64,000 nt of DNA from an uncultured Clostridia bacterium (GTDB lineage Bacteria > Bacillota > Clostridia > Christensenellales > UBA1242): assembly GCA_934747775.1 (NCBI GenBank), contig CAKVHA010000003.1, positions 1-64,000 of the forward strand, given 5' to 3'. Under the pieces are notes generated by a model. That model made no database searches and was not told where the DNA came from. It saw only the letters and a list, made by a program, of their open reading frames with translations. Both the position numbers and the translations under genes were made by a program. Shown here in pieces: positions 26,245 to 33,270 of this stretch (positions are counted from its first letter, which is position 1; every line of letters starts with the position of its first letter).

Positions 26245-26916
26245 ATGATAAAACCTGATGTTTTAATTCGTACAAATAGGCGTAGTTTGAGCCTAAGTAT
26301 TTCAAAGAATGGTGAGCTTGTTGTGAGAGCACCACGCAAGCTTAGTATGCAATATATACTTACTTTTATTAAAGAAAAAGAGAAGTGGATAAATGAAAAG
26401 AAAAAAGAAATTCTAAACAATAGTTTTAACAATAAGCCATTTCTAAACTACGAGTATTTTCTATTTTGCGGAAAAAAGTTTAAACGCGTAGAGCAGCGCG
26501 GAATAAAAAAAATTGAGCTTACCGAAAATGAATTTGTGCTTCCTGTAATAAATGACGAAAGCAAAATGATAATACTGGCAAGCAATTGGTACATAAACCA
26601 AAGCAAAACCATTTTAGAAAACAGAGTGGAATATTTTGCAAATTTAATGCAGATTAATTATAGTAAAATTGTTGTTATGAATAACAAGCGTAGGTGGGGT
26701 GCGTGTACGCAAAATGGAGTGATTAAGTTTAACTTTAGAATTGTTATGCTTCCACATAAGGCAATTGACTATGTAATTATTCACGAACTTACTCATTTAC
26801 TAGAGTTTAATCACTCGCCAGCTTTTTATAAAATAATTGAAAGTATTATGCCTGATTATAAATCAGCAAAAAACGAACTTAAAAAATACGATTTTGTTTT
26901 ATCTCTTTTTAGATAA
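26245..26916 (+). CDS. YgjP-like (M48/DUF45) zinc metallopeptidase
   Basis: The 223-residue protein has a zinc motif HELTH at 170-174 with a third His180, and the RRWGAC signature at 149-154 that marks the YgjP/DUF45 group. The family has the M48/WSS1-like protease fold; its substrates are unsettled. The frame is open from an ATG at 26227. The ATG at 26245 is preferred because AAAGGGG (26231-26237) sits 7 bp before it and 26227 lies at the predicted transcript start. It is divergent from the PadR gene, with which it shares motif-rich upstream DNA. Confidence 0.88.
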   Translation: MIKPDVLIRTNRRSLSLSISKNGELVVRAPRKLSMQYILTFIKEKEKWINEKKKEILNNSFNNKPFLNYEYFLFCGKKFKRVEQRGIKKIELTENEFVLPVINDESKMIILASNWYINQSKTILENRVEYFANLMQINYSKIVVMNNKRRWGACTQNGVIKFNFRIVMLPHKAIDYVIIHELTHLLEFNHSPAFYKIIESIMPDYKSAKNELKKYDFVLSLFR

Positions 26917-26932
26917 AATTTAATGACTTTTG

Positions 26933-26957
26933 CCAGCATTTTATTGCTGGTTTTTTG
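26933..26957 (+). terminator. Terminator after the YgjP-like gene
   Basis: The stem CCAGCA/TGCTGG with a 6-base loop is followed by T6. Confidence 0.8.
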
Positions 26958-26970
26958 TTTTTTTTGGGTC

Positions 26971-26999
26971 TTGAAACAGATTTTGTTATATGTTATAAT
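26971..26999 (+). promoter_or_regulatory. Promoter of the kinase-like gene pair
   Basis: TTGAAA (26971-26976), 17 bp, TATAAT (26994-26999), 25 bp upstream of the first ATG. Confidence 0.8.
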
Positions 27000-27023
27000 T
27001 AAAAGAAGTAAAAGGGGATAGTA

Positions 27024-27908
27024 ATGAAACTTAACGAAAAGAACATAAACTTAATAAAAAAGAATTCTACATTGTGTTTTGAAGGAAAGGAAGCAAAAGT
27101 TTATTTAACAAACAAATATGCATTAAAAGAATTTAAGTGGTATGGTGAAGGGGCTTTTAATTATTTCGTTTTTAAAAATAACAATGTTGATTTAATATTG
27201 AGAGAACTTGAAAACATTAAGCAGACAATAAACGATAAGTTAATAAAAAAATACAATATTTCAACACCTAAAATTTTAGATTACTACATCAAAAAGGGGC
27301 CTATAGTAAACTTTATTTCGGAAGATGGCGAAGAACAAGAAGAGCAAAAAGTGATTTCATATATTCTTATGAAGCGTGCTAGCGGTTCACCCGTATTTAC
27401 ACGAAAAGAAGAAGATATGGAAAAGTTTATTGGACTTGATGATGTAGATGCTTACAACGACAGTTTTGCGGATATTAAGCATTATTATTATCATCGTATG
27501 GCAAACATGCTGTCAAACGGCAATGAACAGCATTTTGATAAGTTTGTTAAGGATAGTATTAATACTCAAACCGAGCCTAGTGTGTTTTTAGATGTTTGGG
27601 GAGAAAACATTTATTATGATTTAAAAAAGGGCTATACAACTTTGGATTATAGGCTTGGAATTAACGGCAAAAGTGTAATAAATAAAAAAGGTTACAATGT
27701 AGAGCAGCTAACATGCAAATGCGCACTTGACCATATTGGATTTTTAAATGAATCCTTAACTAATTATAGCGGAAAAGATGCTGCAAAAGCGGTGTTAAAG
27801 CCCGCATTAGACAAATCAATTAATGCATTGAATAAAAACGGGATTAGCACCGCTAAAATAGAGCGAGAGTATCCTAATATGCATAGAATTGATACATTAA
27901 TTAAATAG
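27024..27908 (+). CDS. Divergent kinase-like protein, copy 1 (function unknown)
   Basis: I do not recognise a named family. The 294-residue protein shows a pattern resembling the kinase fold. A glycine-poor loop is followed by YALKE with Lys35 (VAIK-like). A hinge-like YILMKRASGSPV lies at about 113-124. Asp190 with Asn195 (LDVWGEN) matches the D-x4-N catalytic loop, and LDYR at 207-210 sits where DFG would be. It is a paralogue of the next gene, 8 bp away: both begin MKL, share the same order of motifs and end with an Asn-x-x-GIS/GVS segment. An AAGGGG site precedes the ATG. If it is a kinase, an aminoglycoside/choline-kinase-like type seems closest. The function could equally be structural. 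Confidence 0.72.
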   Translation: MKLNEKNINLIKKNSTLCFEGKEAKVYLTNKYALKEFKWYGEGAFNYFVFKNNNVDLILRELENIKQTINDKLIKKYNISTPKILDYYIKKGPIVNFISEDGEEQEEQKVISYILMKRASGSPVFTRKEEDMEKFIGLDDVDAYNDSFADIKHYYYHRMANMLSNGNEQHFDKFVKDSINTQTEPSVFLDVWGENIYYDLKKGYTTLDYRLGINGKSVINKKGYNVEQLTCKCALDHIGFLNESLTNYSGKDAAKAVLKPALDKSINALNKNGISTAKIEREYPNMHRIDTLIK

Positions 27909-27916
27909 GAATAAAA

Positions 27917-28795
27917 ATGAAATTAACAAAAGAAAAATTTGATCAAATAAAACTTAATAACGATTTAATTAATGATATAAAGCGATATGCAGATAAGAAA
28001 TTTTCTGGAGCAGAAGCAACGGTTTATTTAAATGGCGACCTTGCATTAAAGGAATACTCATTGGCTGGTTTTAATGCATATGCAAGTCCTGTTGGTGAAA
28101 ACCCAAATGAAATAGCCAAAGAATATAACAAGATGCTAGAGCATTATTTGAAAACAATCAACTCGCTTGCAGATGAAGAAGATTGCAAAATTAACACTCC
28201 ACACATTTTAGATTATTTAGTTGTTAACAATAATAACAATATGCAACCTTATTTACTTATGGAGCGCGCAAAAGGCAAACCGCTTGCTGCTATGCATATT
28301 GAAACTCTAGAAGAATTTATTCCAAAAGCAAAAGGAGTTTGGAAAGATTACAGAAATTTAAGGTTTCTATATTACAAGCAAATAATTGAAGAACTAACCG
28401 ACGCGCCAGACAAACATTACAATAAATTTGTGGGTGATATAAAAACCGTACTTATGACTCCGCAAGTAACTCTTGATCCATTTAGTGAAAATTTTTGTTA
28501 CGATAAAAACAACAAGAACAATGGCTTTAGTTTACTAGACCTTGGTGTTTGTTTTGATGATAAAATAATAAAAGCAAGAGTAGATATCTACTTAGAAAAA
28601 TACTTATGCGAATATTCTTTAAGACATCTAGAAGATCTTAAACTTGGTTGTAGTGATGTAGTAGGGGAAGCTAATTCAAGAAAAATGTTATCAAACTGTT
28701 TTGACAAAGCAACAAATGCTTTAAGGCAAAACGGTGTGTCAAATAATGAAATAGAATTATGTTGTCTAAATTCAAATCTAAAAACTTTTTTATAA
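27917..28795 (+). CDS. Divergent kinase-like protein, copy 2 (function unknown)
   Basis: The 292-residue paralogue of the preceding protein has the clearer kinase-like motifs: Lys45 in LALKE, hinge-like YLLMERAKGKPL at 112-123, Asp187 and Asn192 in LDPFSENF (catalytic loop) and LLDLG with Asp208 (DFG-like). Spacing from the loop Asp to the DFG-like Asp is 21, against 18 in copy 1. The tandem arrangement suggests a duplicated pair acting together, or one active and one degenerate member. Spacing of 8 bp and a weak AGGAAT site show co-transcription. A terminator follows. Confidence 0.72.
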   Translation: MKLTKEKFDQIKLNNDLINDIKRYADKKFSGAEATVYLNGDLALKEYSLAGFNAYASPVGENPNEIAKEYNKMLEHYLKTINSLADEEDCKINTPHILDYLVVNNNNNMQPYLLMERAKGKPLAAMHIETLEEFIPKAKGVWKDYRNLRFLYYKQIIEELTDAPDKHYNKFVGDIKTVLMTPQVTLDPFSENFCYDKNNKNNGFSLLDLGVCFDDKIIKARVDIYLEKYLCEYSLRHLEDLKLGCSDVVGEANSRKMLSNCFDKATNALRQNGVSNNEIELCCLNSNLKTFL

Positions 28796-28809
28796 ATAGA
28801 CTTAAAAGG

Positions 28810-28836
28810 TGTCACCAATTTTTGGTGACATTTTTC
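28810..28836 (+). terminator. Terminator of the kinase-like pair
   Basis: The stem TGTCACCAA/TTGGTGACA with a 3-base loop is followed by TTTTT. Confidence 0.88.
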
Positions 28837-29061
28837 ATACCTAAATCCGAAATGAAATAGGGTGGGCAAATTTCAAAATAGGGTATTATATAAGTCTAAC
28901 AATTTTTAATTTTTATAGGCATAGTTTTACAACACTTGACACTCTTATACTGCATATACACTTGCACTATTAGTTGTGAAAAAATCGCAACAAAAATTTT
29001 GGCCTAACATAAAAATTTATACGAGTAGGTGCTATTCATAATGCTATGCAAGTGAATAAAA

Positions 29062-29093
29062 ACTATTCGCAAAACACAACTTTTGCGAATAGT
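29062..29093. repeat. Perfect 13-bp inverted repeat
   Basis: ACTATTCGCAAAA and TTTTGCGAATAGT are separated by 6 bp. The structure lies directly upstream of an AAGGGG site and a short reading frame. It lacks a T run, so it is not a standard terminator. Confidence 0.8.
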
Positions 29094-29105
29094 AAGGGGT
29101 AAAAA

Positions 29106-29180
29106 ATGGCTTTATTTCCCGTGGAGTTGATTTTTAGCGTTTTGCATAGTAATTGTTTGCATAGCATTTATACATTGTAA
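29106..29180 (+). CDS. Possible 24-residue peptide
   Basis: An ATG lies 6 bp after AAGGGG (29094-29099) and opens a 24-codon frame beginning MALFPVELIF. Two motif copies lie within it. There are no homologues that I know of. Such a frame could arise by chance; the ribosome site and the preceding hairpin are the only support. Confidence 0.25.
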   Translation: MALFPVELIFSVLHSNCLHSIYTL

Positions 29181-29293
29181 ATTTTAATTAATTTAAAATA
29201 AAATTATTAGGTTAATTTATTTAATAAATGTTTTAATTTTTTTTAAAATTTGTTGTTCGTTTTTAAATTAAGTTTTAAATTTTGCAACAAAAA

Positions 29294-29346
29294 AATCGAA
29301 TAATTTTTGCTCTAAATTTTTTTTGTTTAAAGCCAATTATTCGATT
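29294..29346. repeat. 12-bp inverted repeat, possible terminator
   Basis: AATCGAATAATT and AATTATTCGATT enclose an AT-rich region with a second weak pairing. It lies 25 bp downstream of the minus-strand gene at 29372-30241. It could end that transcript, although no long T run follows. Confidence 0.5.
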
Positions 29347-29371
29347 AAGGTTTGCATAGTATTGGTGTGGT

Positions 29372-30241
29372 CTACTTTAATTTTTTTATAAAATTTTCAA
29401 ACAGTTTTATAATGTGTTTTACGTAAACAATATTCATAGGTCTATATAAGGTTACAAAGGCAAAGTCTTGTTCGTCCAGTGATTTATATTTGTAAAGCGA
29501 GCTGTTTCTAATGTAGTTTAAAATGCGTTCAAAATTTTCAAGTGAGAAGTTTTCATAAAATATATTTGGAACATTATATAGTATTGTTTCATAGATTTCG
29601 GAAGGAATAACTTTTTCGTTTTTTAGCTCACGAATTATGTTTTTAAATATAATAACATAGTCTTTATAAAGACCTAATGTTGCTTTATTTTTTGCAATAA
29701 AATTTGCTGTGGCAAGGTCGGGATATTCTATAATAAAATCTTTAGAGTCTTCATTAAAATACATTACGCCTGTTTTGTTGTTTTCGTTTTTGTAGGTTAT
29801 GCAAGGTATTATTTCAAAGTTAACATTGCGCATATCGCCTTCGTCGTTGTATAGGTTTATTGAAAAGTTAAGCCCAAATTTATCTACCCATAGTAATGTA
29901 TCGCTGTCAAATCGTTTAATACAAAAATCCATAAGGTCTGCTTTAAGTTTTTTTAGCGGATAATATAATTCTGGATATGTGTGGCGTTTTTCTTTTTTAA
30001 CCCATTTTTTAATGTTTTGAGGTTGGTCTATTTCTAAATACAAAACATTTTTAGATTTTGGAGTAACGCAGGTTTTTAATCTATACTCATCGTAGTAATA
30101 TAGATATGTGTTGTCGCTATTGAAAAGAGGTTTGTCAGCAAAAAACTCATCTAAAATTTCCGATATAATATCTTTAAAGCTATCACGTAAATCATCGTCT
30201 ATAGGCACGACATTTTCTAAAAATCTTTTTGAAACGAACAT
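29372..30241 (-). CDS. Unknown protein with divergent nucleotidyltransferase-like features
   Basis: No named family is recognised. The frame is open to 30292, but AAGGAG (30249-30254) sits 7 bp before the ATG at 30241, giving 289 residues (MFVSKRF start). A pattern like the OAS/CD-NTase fold is seen. KTCVTPKSKNVLYLEID at 56-72 sits where those enzymes have the loop before two metal-binding acids (candidates Glu70, Asp72). VNFEIIP at 140-146 gives a possible third acid, Glu143. A helical PDLATANFIAKNKATLGLYK segment at 174-193 resembles the OAS C-terminal region. The usual Gly-Ser is missing, so it may be inactive. No effector gene of a CBASS system is adjacent. Confidence 0.7.
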   Translation of the reverse strand: MFVSKRFLENVVPIDDDLRDSFKDIISEILDEFFADKPLFNSDNTYLYYYDEYRLKTCVTPKSKNVLYLEIDQPQNIKKWVKKEKRHTYPELYYPLKKLKADLMDFCIKRFDSDTLLWVDKFGLNFSINLYNDEGDMRNVNFEIIPCITYKNENNKTGVMYFNEDSKDFIIEYPDLATANFIAKNKATLGLYKDYVIIFKNIIRELKNEKVIPSEIYETILYNVPNIFYENFSLENFERILNYIRNSSLYKYKSLDEQDFAFVTLYRPMNIVYVKHIIKLFENFIKKLK

Positions 30242-30315
30242 ACATAATCTCCTTATATTTATTAGTTTAGCATAATTAAAATATTTAAGCAATTTTTTAA
30301 AAAGTATTTTTTTAC

Positions 30316-30344
30316 TTTACTTAACCTGAAAATAAACATATAAT
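30316..30344 (+). promoter_or_regulatory. Leaderless promoter of the Xer recombinase gene
   Basis: TTTACT (30316-30321), 17 bp, TATAAT (30339-30344), then exactly 6 bp to the ATG. There is no ribosome site. Confidence 0.6.
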
Positions 30345-30350
30345 TTAAAT

Positions 30351-31400
30351 ATGGAAAAAGAAAATTATTTTATTCAACGTGATGAAGATAATATTTTAAA
30401 AATACGGCAGTTATTAAAGGAACTACCCGATTTTTGTGAAGAGTTTTTTTTGGGAATTGAAGCATACACATCACCACTTACAAGGCTTGGATATGCTAGA
30501 GATCTAAAAACGTTTTTCCAATTTCTAACAACCGAATGCCGTGATTACGCAGGGCTGGAAATTAAGGATTTTACATTAAAAGACTTAGATACAATTACTG
30601 CAACACATATTGAAAGATATTTAAACTACTTGTCGTTATACAAGTATAACGGCAAAAAACAAAAGAATGGCGAACAAGCAAAAGCTCGCAAACTTAGTTC
30701 GCTTAGAGCTATGTTTAAATACTTTTTCAAAAAAGACAAAATAAAAAGCAATGTTTGCGAAAAAATTGATACACCAAAAATTCATGAAAAAGAAATTATA
30801 AGACTAGAAGTTGACGAAGTTGTTAAGCTTTTAAATATGGCGGAAGATGGTGATGGTTTCACCGATATGCAAAAAGAGTTTCACAAACATACTAGAATTA
30901 GAGATTATGCAATGTTAAGCTTATTTTTAGGTACAGGTATTCGTATTTCGGAATGCGTGGGATTAAATATTGACGACTTTGATTTTAACGAAAACGCTTT
31001 TAGAGTTACAAGAAAAGGTGGAAATCGAGTTGTTTTGTATTTTAATGATGAAGTTGCAGATGCTCTTAAAATGTGGCTTAGAGAACGTGCTAAAAACAAA
31101 ATTATCCCCCCTACCGAAAAAGCAATGTTTTTAAGTTTGCAAAACAAAAGAATTTCTTGCCGTGCGGTAGAAAAACTTGTAAAAAAATATAGCGAAGTTG
31201 TAACTCCACTTAAACACATTACACCACACAAACTTCGTAGTACTTTTGGTACAAATTTATACAGGGAAACTAAAGATATTTATGTTGTAGCCGCTTGCTT
31301 AGGTCATAAAGACGTTAACACAACAAGAAAACACTATGCCGCAATTACCGAAGATATTAGACGAAACGCAGCAAACAAAGTAAAATTAAGAGAAGAATAA
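30351..31400 (+). CDS. Tyrosine recombinase XerC/XerD type
   Basis: The 349-residue recombinase has an N-terminal SAM-like DNA-binding domain (about 30-135) and a catalytic domain with Arg198 (GTGIRIS), Lys222, His293 and Arg296 (HKLR), His319 (LGHK) and nucleophile Tyr329 (KHYA). Such proteins resolve chromosome dimers at dif. Size, position beside lexA-miaA-mutL-mutS and the absence of phage genes argue for a housekeeping Xer rather than a phage integrase. It is about 40 residues longer than typical XerC because of a longer N-terminus. The TATAAT lies 6 bp before the ATG, so the mRNA should be leaderless. Confidence 0.88.
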   Translation: MEKENYFIQRDEDNILKIRQLLKELPDFCEEFFLGIEAYTSPLTRLGYARDLKTFFQFLTTECRDYAGLEIKDFTLKDLDTITATHIERYLNYLSLYKYNGKKQKNGEQAKARKLSSLRAMFKYFFKKDKIKSNVCEKIDTPKIHEKEIIRLEVDEVVKLLNMAEDGDGFTDMQKEFHKHTRIRDYAMLSLFLGTGIRISECVGLNIDDFDFNENAFRVTRKGGNRVVLYFNDEVADALKMWLRERAKNKIIPPTEKAMFLSLQNKRISCRAVEKLVKKYSEVVTPLKHITPHKLRSTFGTNLYRETKDIYVVAACLGHKDVNTTRKHYAAITEDIRRNAANKVKLREE

Positions 31401-31406
31401 AAACAT

Positions 31407-31449
31407 TAAACCATATTTATAACTAAATTTAGTTTTATATGGTTTTTTT
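31407..31449 (+). terminator. Terminator after the Xer gene
   Basis: The stem AAACCATAT/ATATGGTTT is followed by a T run. It separates xer from lexA. Confidence 0.8.
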
Positions 31450-31463
31450 ATTTAAAAAAGTTA

Positions 31464-31502
31464 GAACAAATGTTTGACAACGAGATTTGGTTGTGATATT
31501 AT
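31464..31502 (+). promoter_or_regulatory. lexA promoter with overlapping LexA (SOS) box
   Basis: GAACAAATGTTT at 31464-31475 fits the Firmicute SOS box GAAC-N4-GTTC with one change. It overlaps the -35 TTGACA (31474-31479), which is 17 bp from TATTAT (31497-31502). This predicts autorepression by LexA. Confidence 0.8.
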
Positions 31503-31535
31503 ATTTGTGTAATAAATAATATAAGGAATTGAAAA

Positions 31536-32168
31536 ATGAAAAAAATTGATAAGCAACAACAACTTTTAGAATTCATAAAAAAGTATGTAGATGAAAATGG
31601 CTATCCACCAACAGTAAGAGAAATGTGTCACGCGGTTAAGGTTAATAGTACAAGCACAATCGCCTATCACCTTGCAAAACTCGAAGATGATGGCTTTATT
31701 AGAAAAAATCCAAATAAAAATCGTGCATTAGAAGTTATTGATAAAGTAGACAGCTCTCCTATTTCTAAAATCGTTTCTACTACTGAAACAAAGGGTTTAA
31801 CGGCAATTCCTATGCTTGGTGTTATTACTGCTGGCGAACCAATTTTAGCGGTTGAAAATTGTGAAGAATATTTTATGGTTTCTCCAAATTTGTTTAGGGG
31901 TGACGGACTTTTTATGCTAACCGTTAAGGGCGAAAGTATGATAAACGCAGGCATTTATAACGGCGACCAAATTATAATCAAACAACAATCATATGCCGAC
32001 AATGGCGAAATTGTTGCCGCTTTAATAGATGGCTCAGCAACAGTTAAAAGATTTTATAAAGAAAACGGTCATTATAGGTTGCAACCCGAAAATGATACAA
32101 TGAGTCCTATTATTGTAAACGAAGTTCAAATACTTGGAAAAGTTATTGGCTTAGTTAGAAAATTTTAA
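31536..32168 (+). CDS. lexA: SOS repressor LexA
   Basis: The 210-residue repressor has an N-terminal winged helix (TVREMCHAVKVNSTSTIAYHLAKLE) and an S24 protease domain with the Ala99-Gly100 cleavage bond, nucleophile Ser134 (KGESM) and Lys171 (ATVKRFY). RecA filaments trigger self-cleavage and so derepress SOS genes. Boxes are seen at lexA itself and at recA (42614-42625). AAGGA precedes the ATG. Confidence 0.97.
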   Translation: MKKIDKQQQLLEFIKKYVDENGYPPTVREMCHAVKVNSTSTIAYHLAKLEDDGFIRKNPNKNRALEVIDKVDSSPISKIVSTTETKGLTAIPMLGVITAGEPILAVENCEEYFMVSPNLFRGDGLFMLTVKGESMINAGIYNGDQIIIKQQSYADNGEIVAALIDGSATVKRFYKENGHYRLQPENDTMSPIIVNEVQILGKVIGLVRKF

Positions 32169-32212
32169 TTTTTAAAATTAAAAAAAATATCAAATTGTTT
32201 TAATTAATAAAT

Positions 32213-32248
32213 AAAAAATAGACCACTTTAATGTTGGTCTATTTTTTA
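32213..32248. terminator. Bidirectional terminator between lexA and miaA
   Basis: The 12-bp stem AAAAATAGACCA/TGGTCTATTTTT has T runs on both sides. The 95 bp between it and miaA holds only AT-rich repeats. Confidence 0.88.
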
Positions 32249-32343
32249 TAATATTATAGTATTAAAAATTTTATTTAAAATTTATTATTTAAAATTTTTT
32301 TATTATAATGCTTATTATTTAAAATGTTTTAAATTTAACAAAT

Positions 32344-33270
32344 TTAATTACTACCATTAAGAGTTTGCATAATACTATTCAAAATATCATTTAATGGTGT
32401 AATTTCGGGATTAAACCAGTTTACATTGCCTAGCTTTTTAAACCAAGTAAGCTGACGCTTTGCATAGTGTCGTGTATCTAGTTTAATTTGTTCCACAACT
32501 TCTTTTATATTCTTTTCGCCATTGTAATATGGTAGCCATTCGCTATAACCTATTGGCAAAACAATGTTTGAATTATATATCCCATTATTATAAAGTTTGT
32601 CAGTTTCATTTCGTAAACCATCTTCAATCATTTTGTCTACCCTAATGTCAATGTTTTTAAACAATGTTTCACGACTTGGGTTTAAGCCAATTATAAGTGG
32701 ATTTAAATTTGGATTTTTAGTGATGACTTGTTGGGATTTTTTTATTGTGCCGCCTTTTGCAATTTCAATTGCCCTAATTACACGCTTTAAATTGTTAGGG
32801 TGAATTTGTTTGGCTGCATCAGGGTCAAGGTGTAGCAATACATCATATACATAGGCGTTTCCTTTTTCATTAGCTATTTTAAAATAGTAATTTCTTAATT
32901 CTTCGTCTTTACTGGTATTGCCAAATGTGTAGTTGTAAATTAATGAATTTACATAAAGCCCGGTTCCGCCCACAATTACTGGGAGCTTGTTTTGAGCTTT
33001 AAGGTCGTCAATAATTTTCATACATTTATCGCGAAATTCACTTACACTAAAATCATCACCAACTTTAACAACGTCTAGCAAATGGTGTTTTATGCCGTCC
33101 ATTTCTTTTGTTGTAACCTTGGCAGTGCCAATGTCTAAGCCGCTTATAAGTTGTTGGCTATCTACGCTAATAATTTCGGAGTTGAGCAGCTTTGCTAGTT
33201 CAATTGAAAGTTTTGTTTTGCCACTAGCTGTTGGACCAACAATAATAACCGAATCGTACTTTTTAGCCAT
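32344..33270 (-). CDS. miaA: tRNA dimethylallyltransferase MiaA
   Basis: The 308-residue enzyme has a P-loop GPTASGKT (12-19), the DSQQ segment that recognises A37, and a GGTGLYVNSL motif. It adds a dimethylallyl group to A37 of tRNAs reading codons that begin with U. MiaB, encoded in the same run, then methylthiolates the product. Its ATG overlaps the mutL stop by one base (TAATG), showing translational coupling. It is the last gene of miaB-mutS-mutL-miaA. Confidence 0.97.
   Translation of the reverse strand: MAKKYDSVIIVGPTASGKTKLSIELAKLLNSEIISVDSQQLISGLDIGTAKVTTKEMDGIKHHLLDVVKVGDDFSVSEFRDKCMKIIDDLKAQNKLPVIVGGTGLYVNSLIYNYTFGNTSKDEELRNYYFKIANEKGNAYVYDVLLHLDPDAAKQIHPNNLKRVIRAIEIAKGGTIKKSQQVITKNPNLNPLIIGLNPSRETLFKNIDIRVDKMIEDGLRNETDKLYNNGIYNSNIVLPIGYSEWLPYYNGEKNIKEVVEQIKLDTRHYAKRQLTWFKKLGNVNWFNPEITPLNDILNSIMQTLNGSN

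Larger units (their letters stand above)
29042..29361 (-). repeat. Second cluster of the TACTATGCAAA motif, mostly inverted
   Basis: TTTGCATAGTA occurs exactly at 29141-29151 and 29351-29361, with a one-mismatch copy TTTGCATAGCA at 29156-29166. A looser plus-strand copy TGCTATGCAAG is at 29042-29052. The three good copies are inverted relative to those at 26.14-26.23 kb. Confidence 0.65.
28837..29371. other. 535-bp AT-rich region between convergent genes, with motif copies and inverted repeats
   Basis: There is no ordinary gene, although two convergent genes flank it. It holds four copies or near copies of the TACTATGCAAA motif and a 13-bp inverted repeat at 29062-29093. It also holds a 24-codon reading frame with a ribosome site at 29106-29180 and a 12-bp inverted repeat at 29294-29346. 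It may encode a small RNA or peptide. Confidence 0.6.

Noticed and set aside
26140..29361. TACTATGCAAA copies as a CRISPR array or an insertion sequence
   Set aside because: The units are only 11 bp with irregular spacing. There are no spacers of constant length, no cas genes and no transposase.
30242..30292. An upstream ATG extending the NTase-like protein by 17 residues
   Set aside because: The extension translates the ribosome site itself. AAGGAG is ideally placed for the ATG at 30241.
30351..31400. The tyrosine recombinase as a phage or ICE integrase
   Set aside because: No phage, conjugation or attachment-site sequence is nearby. The neighbours are lexA, miaA, mutL and mutS.
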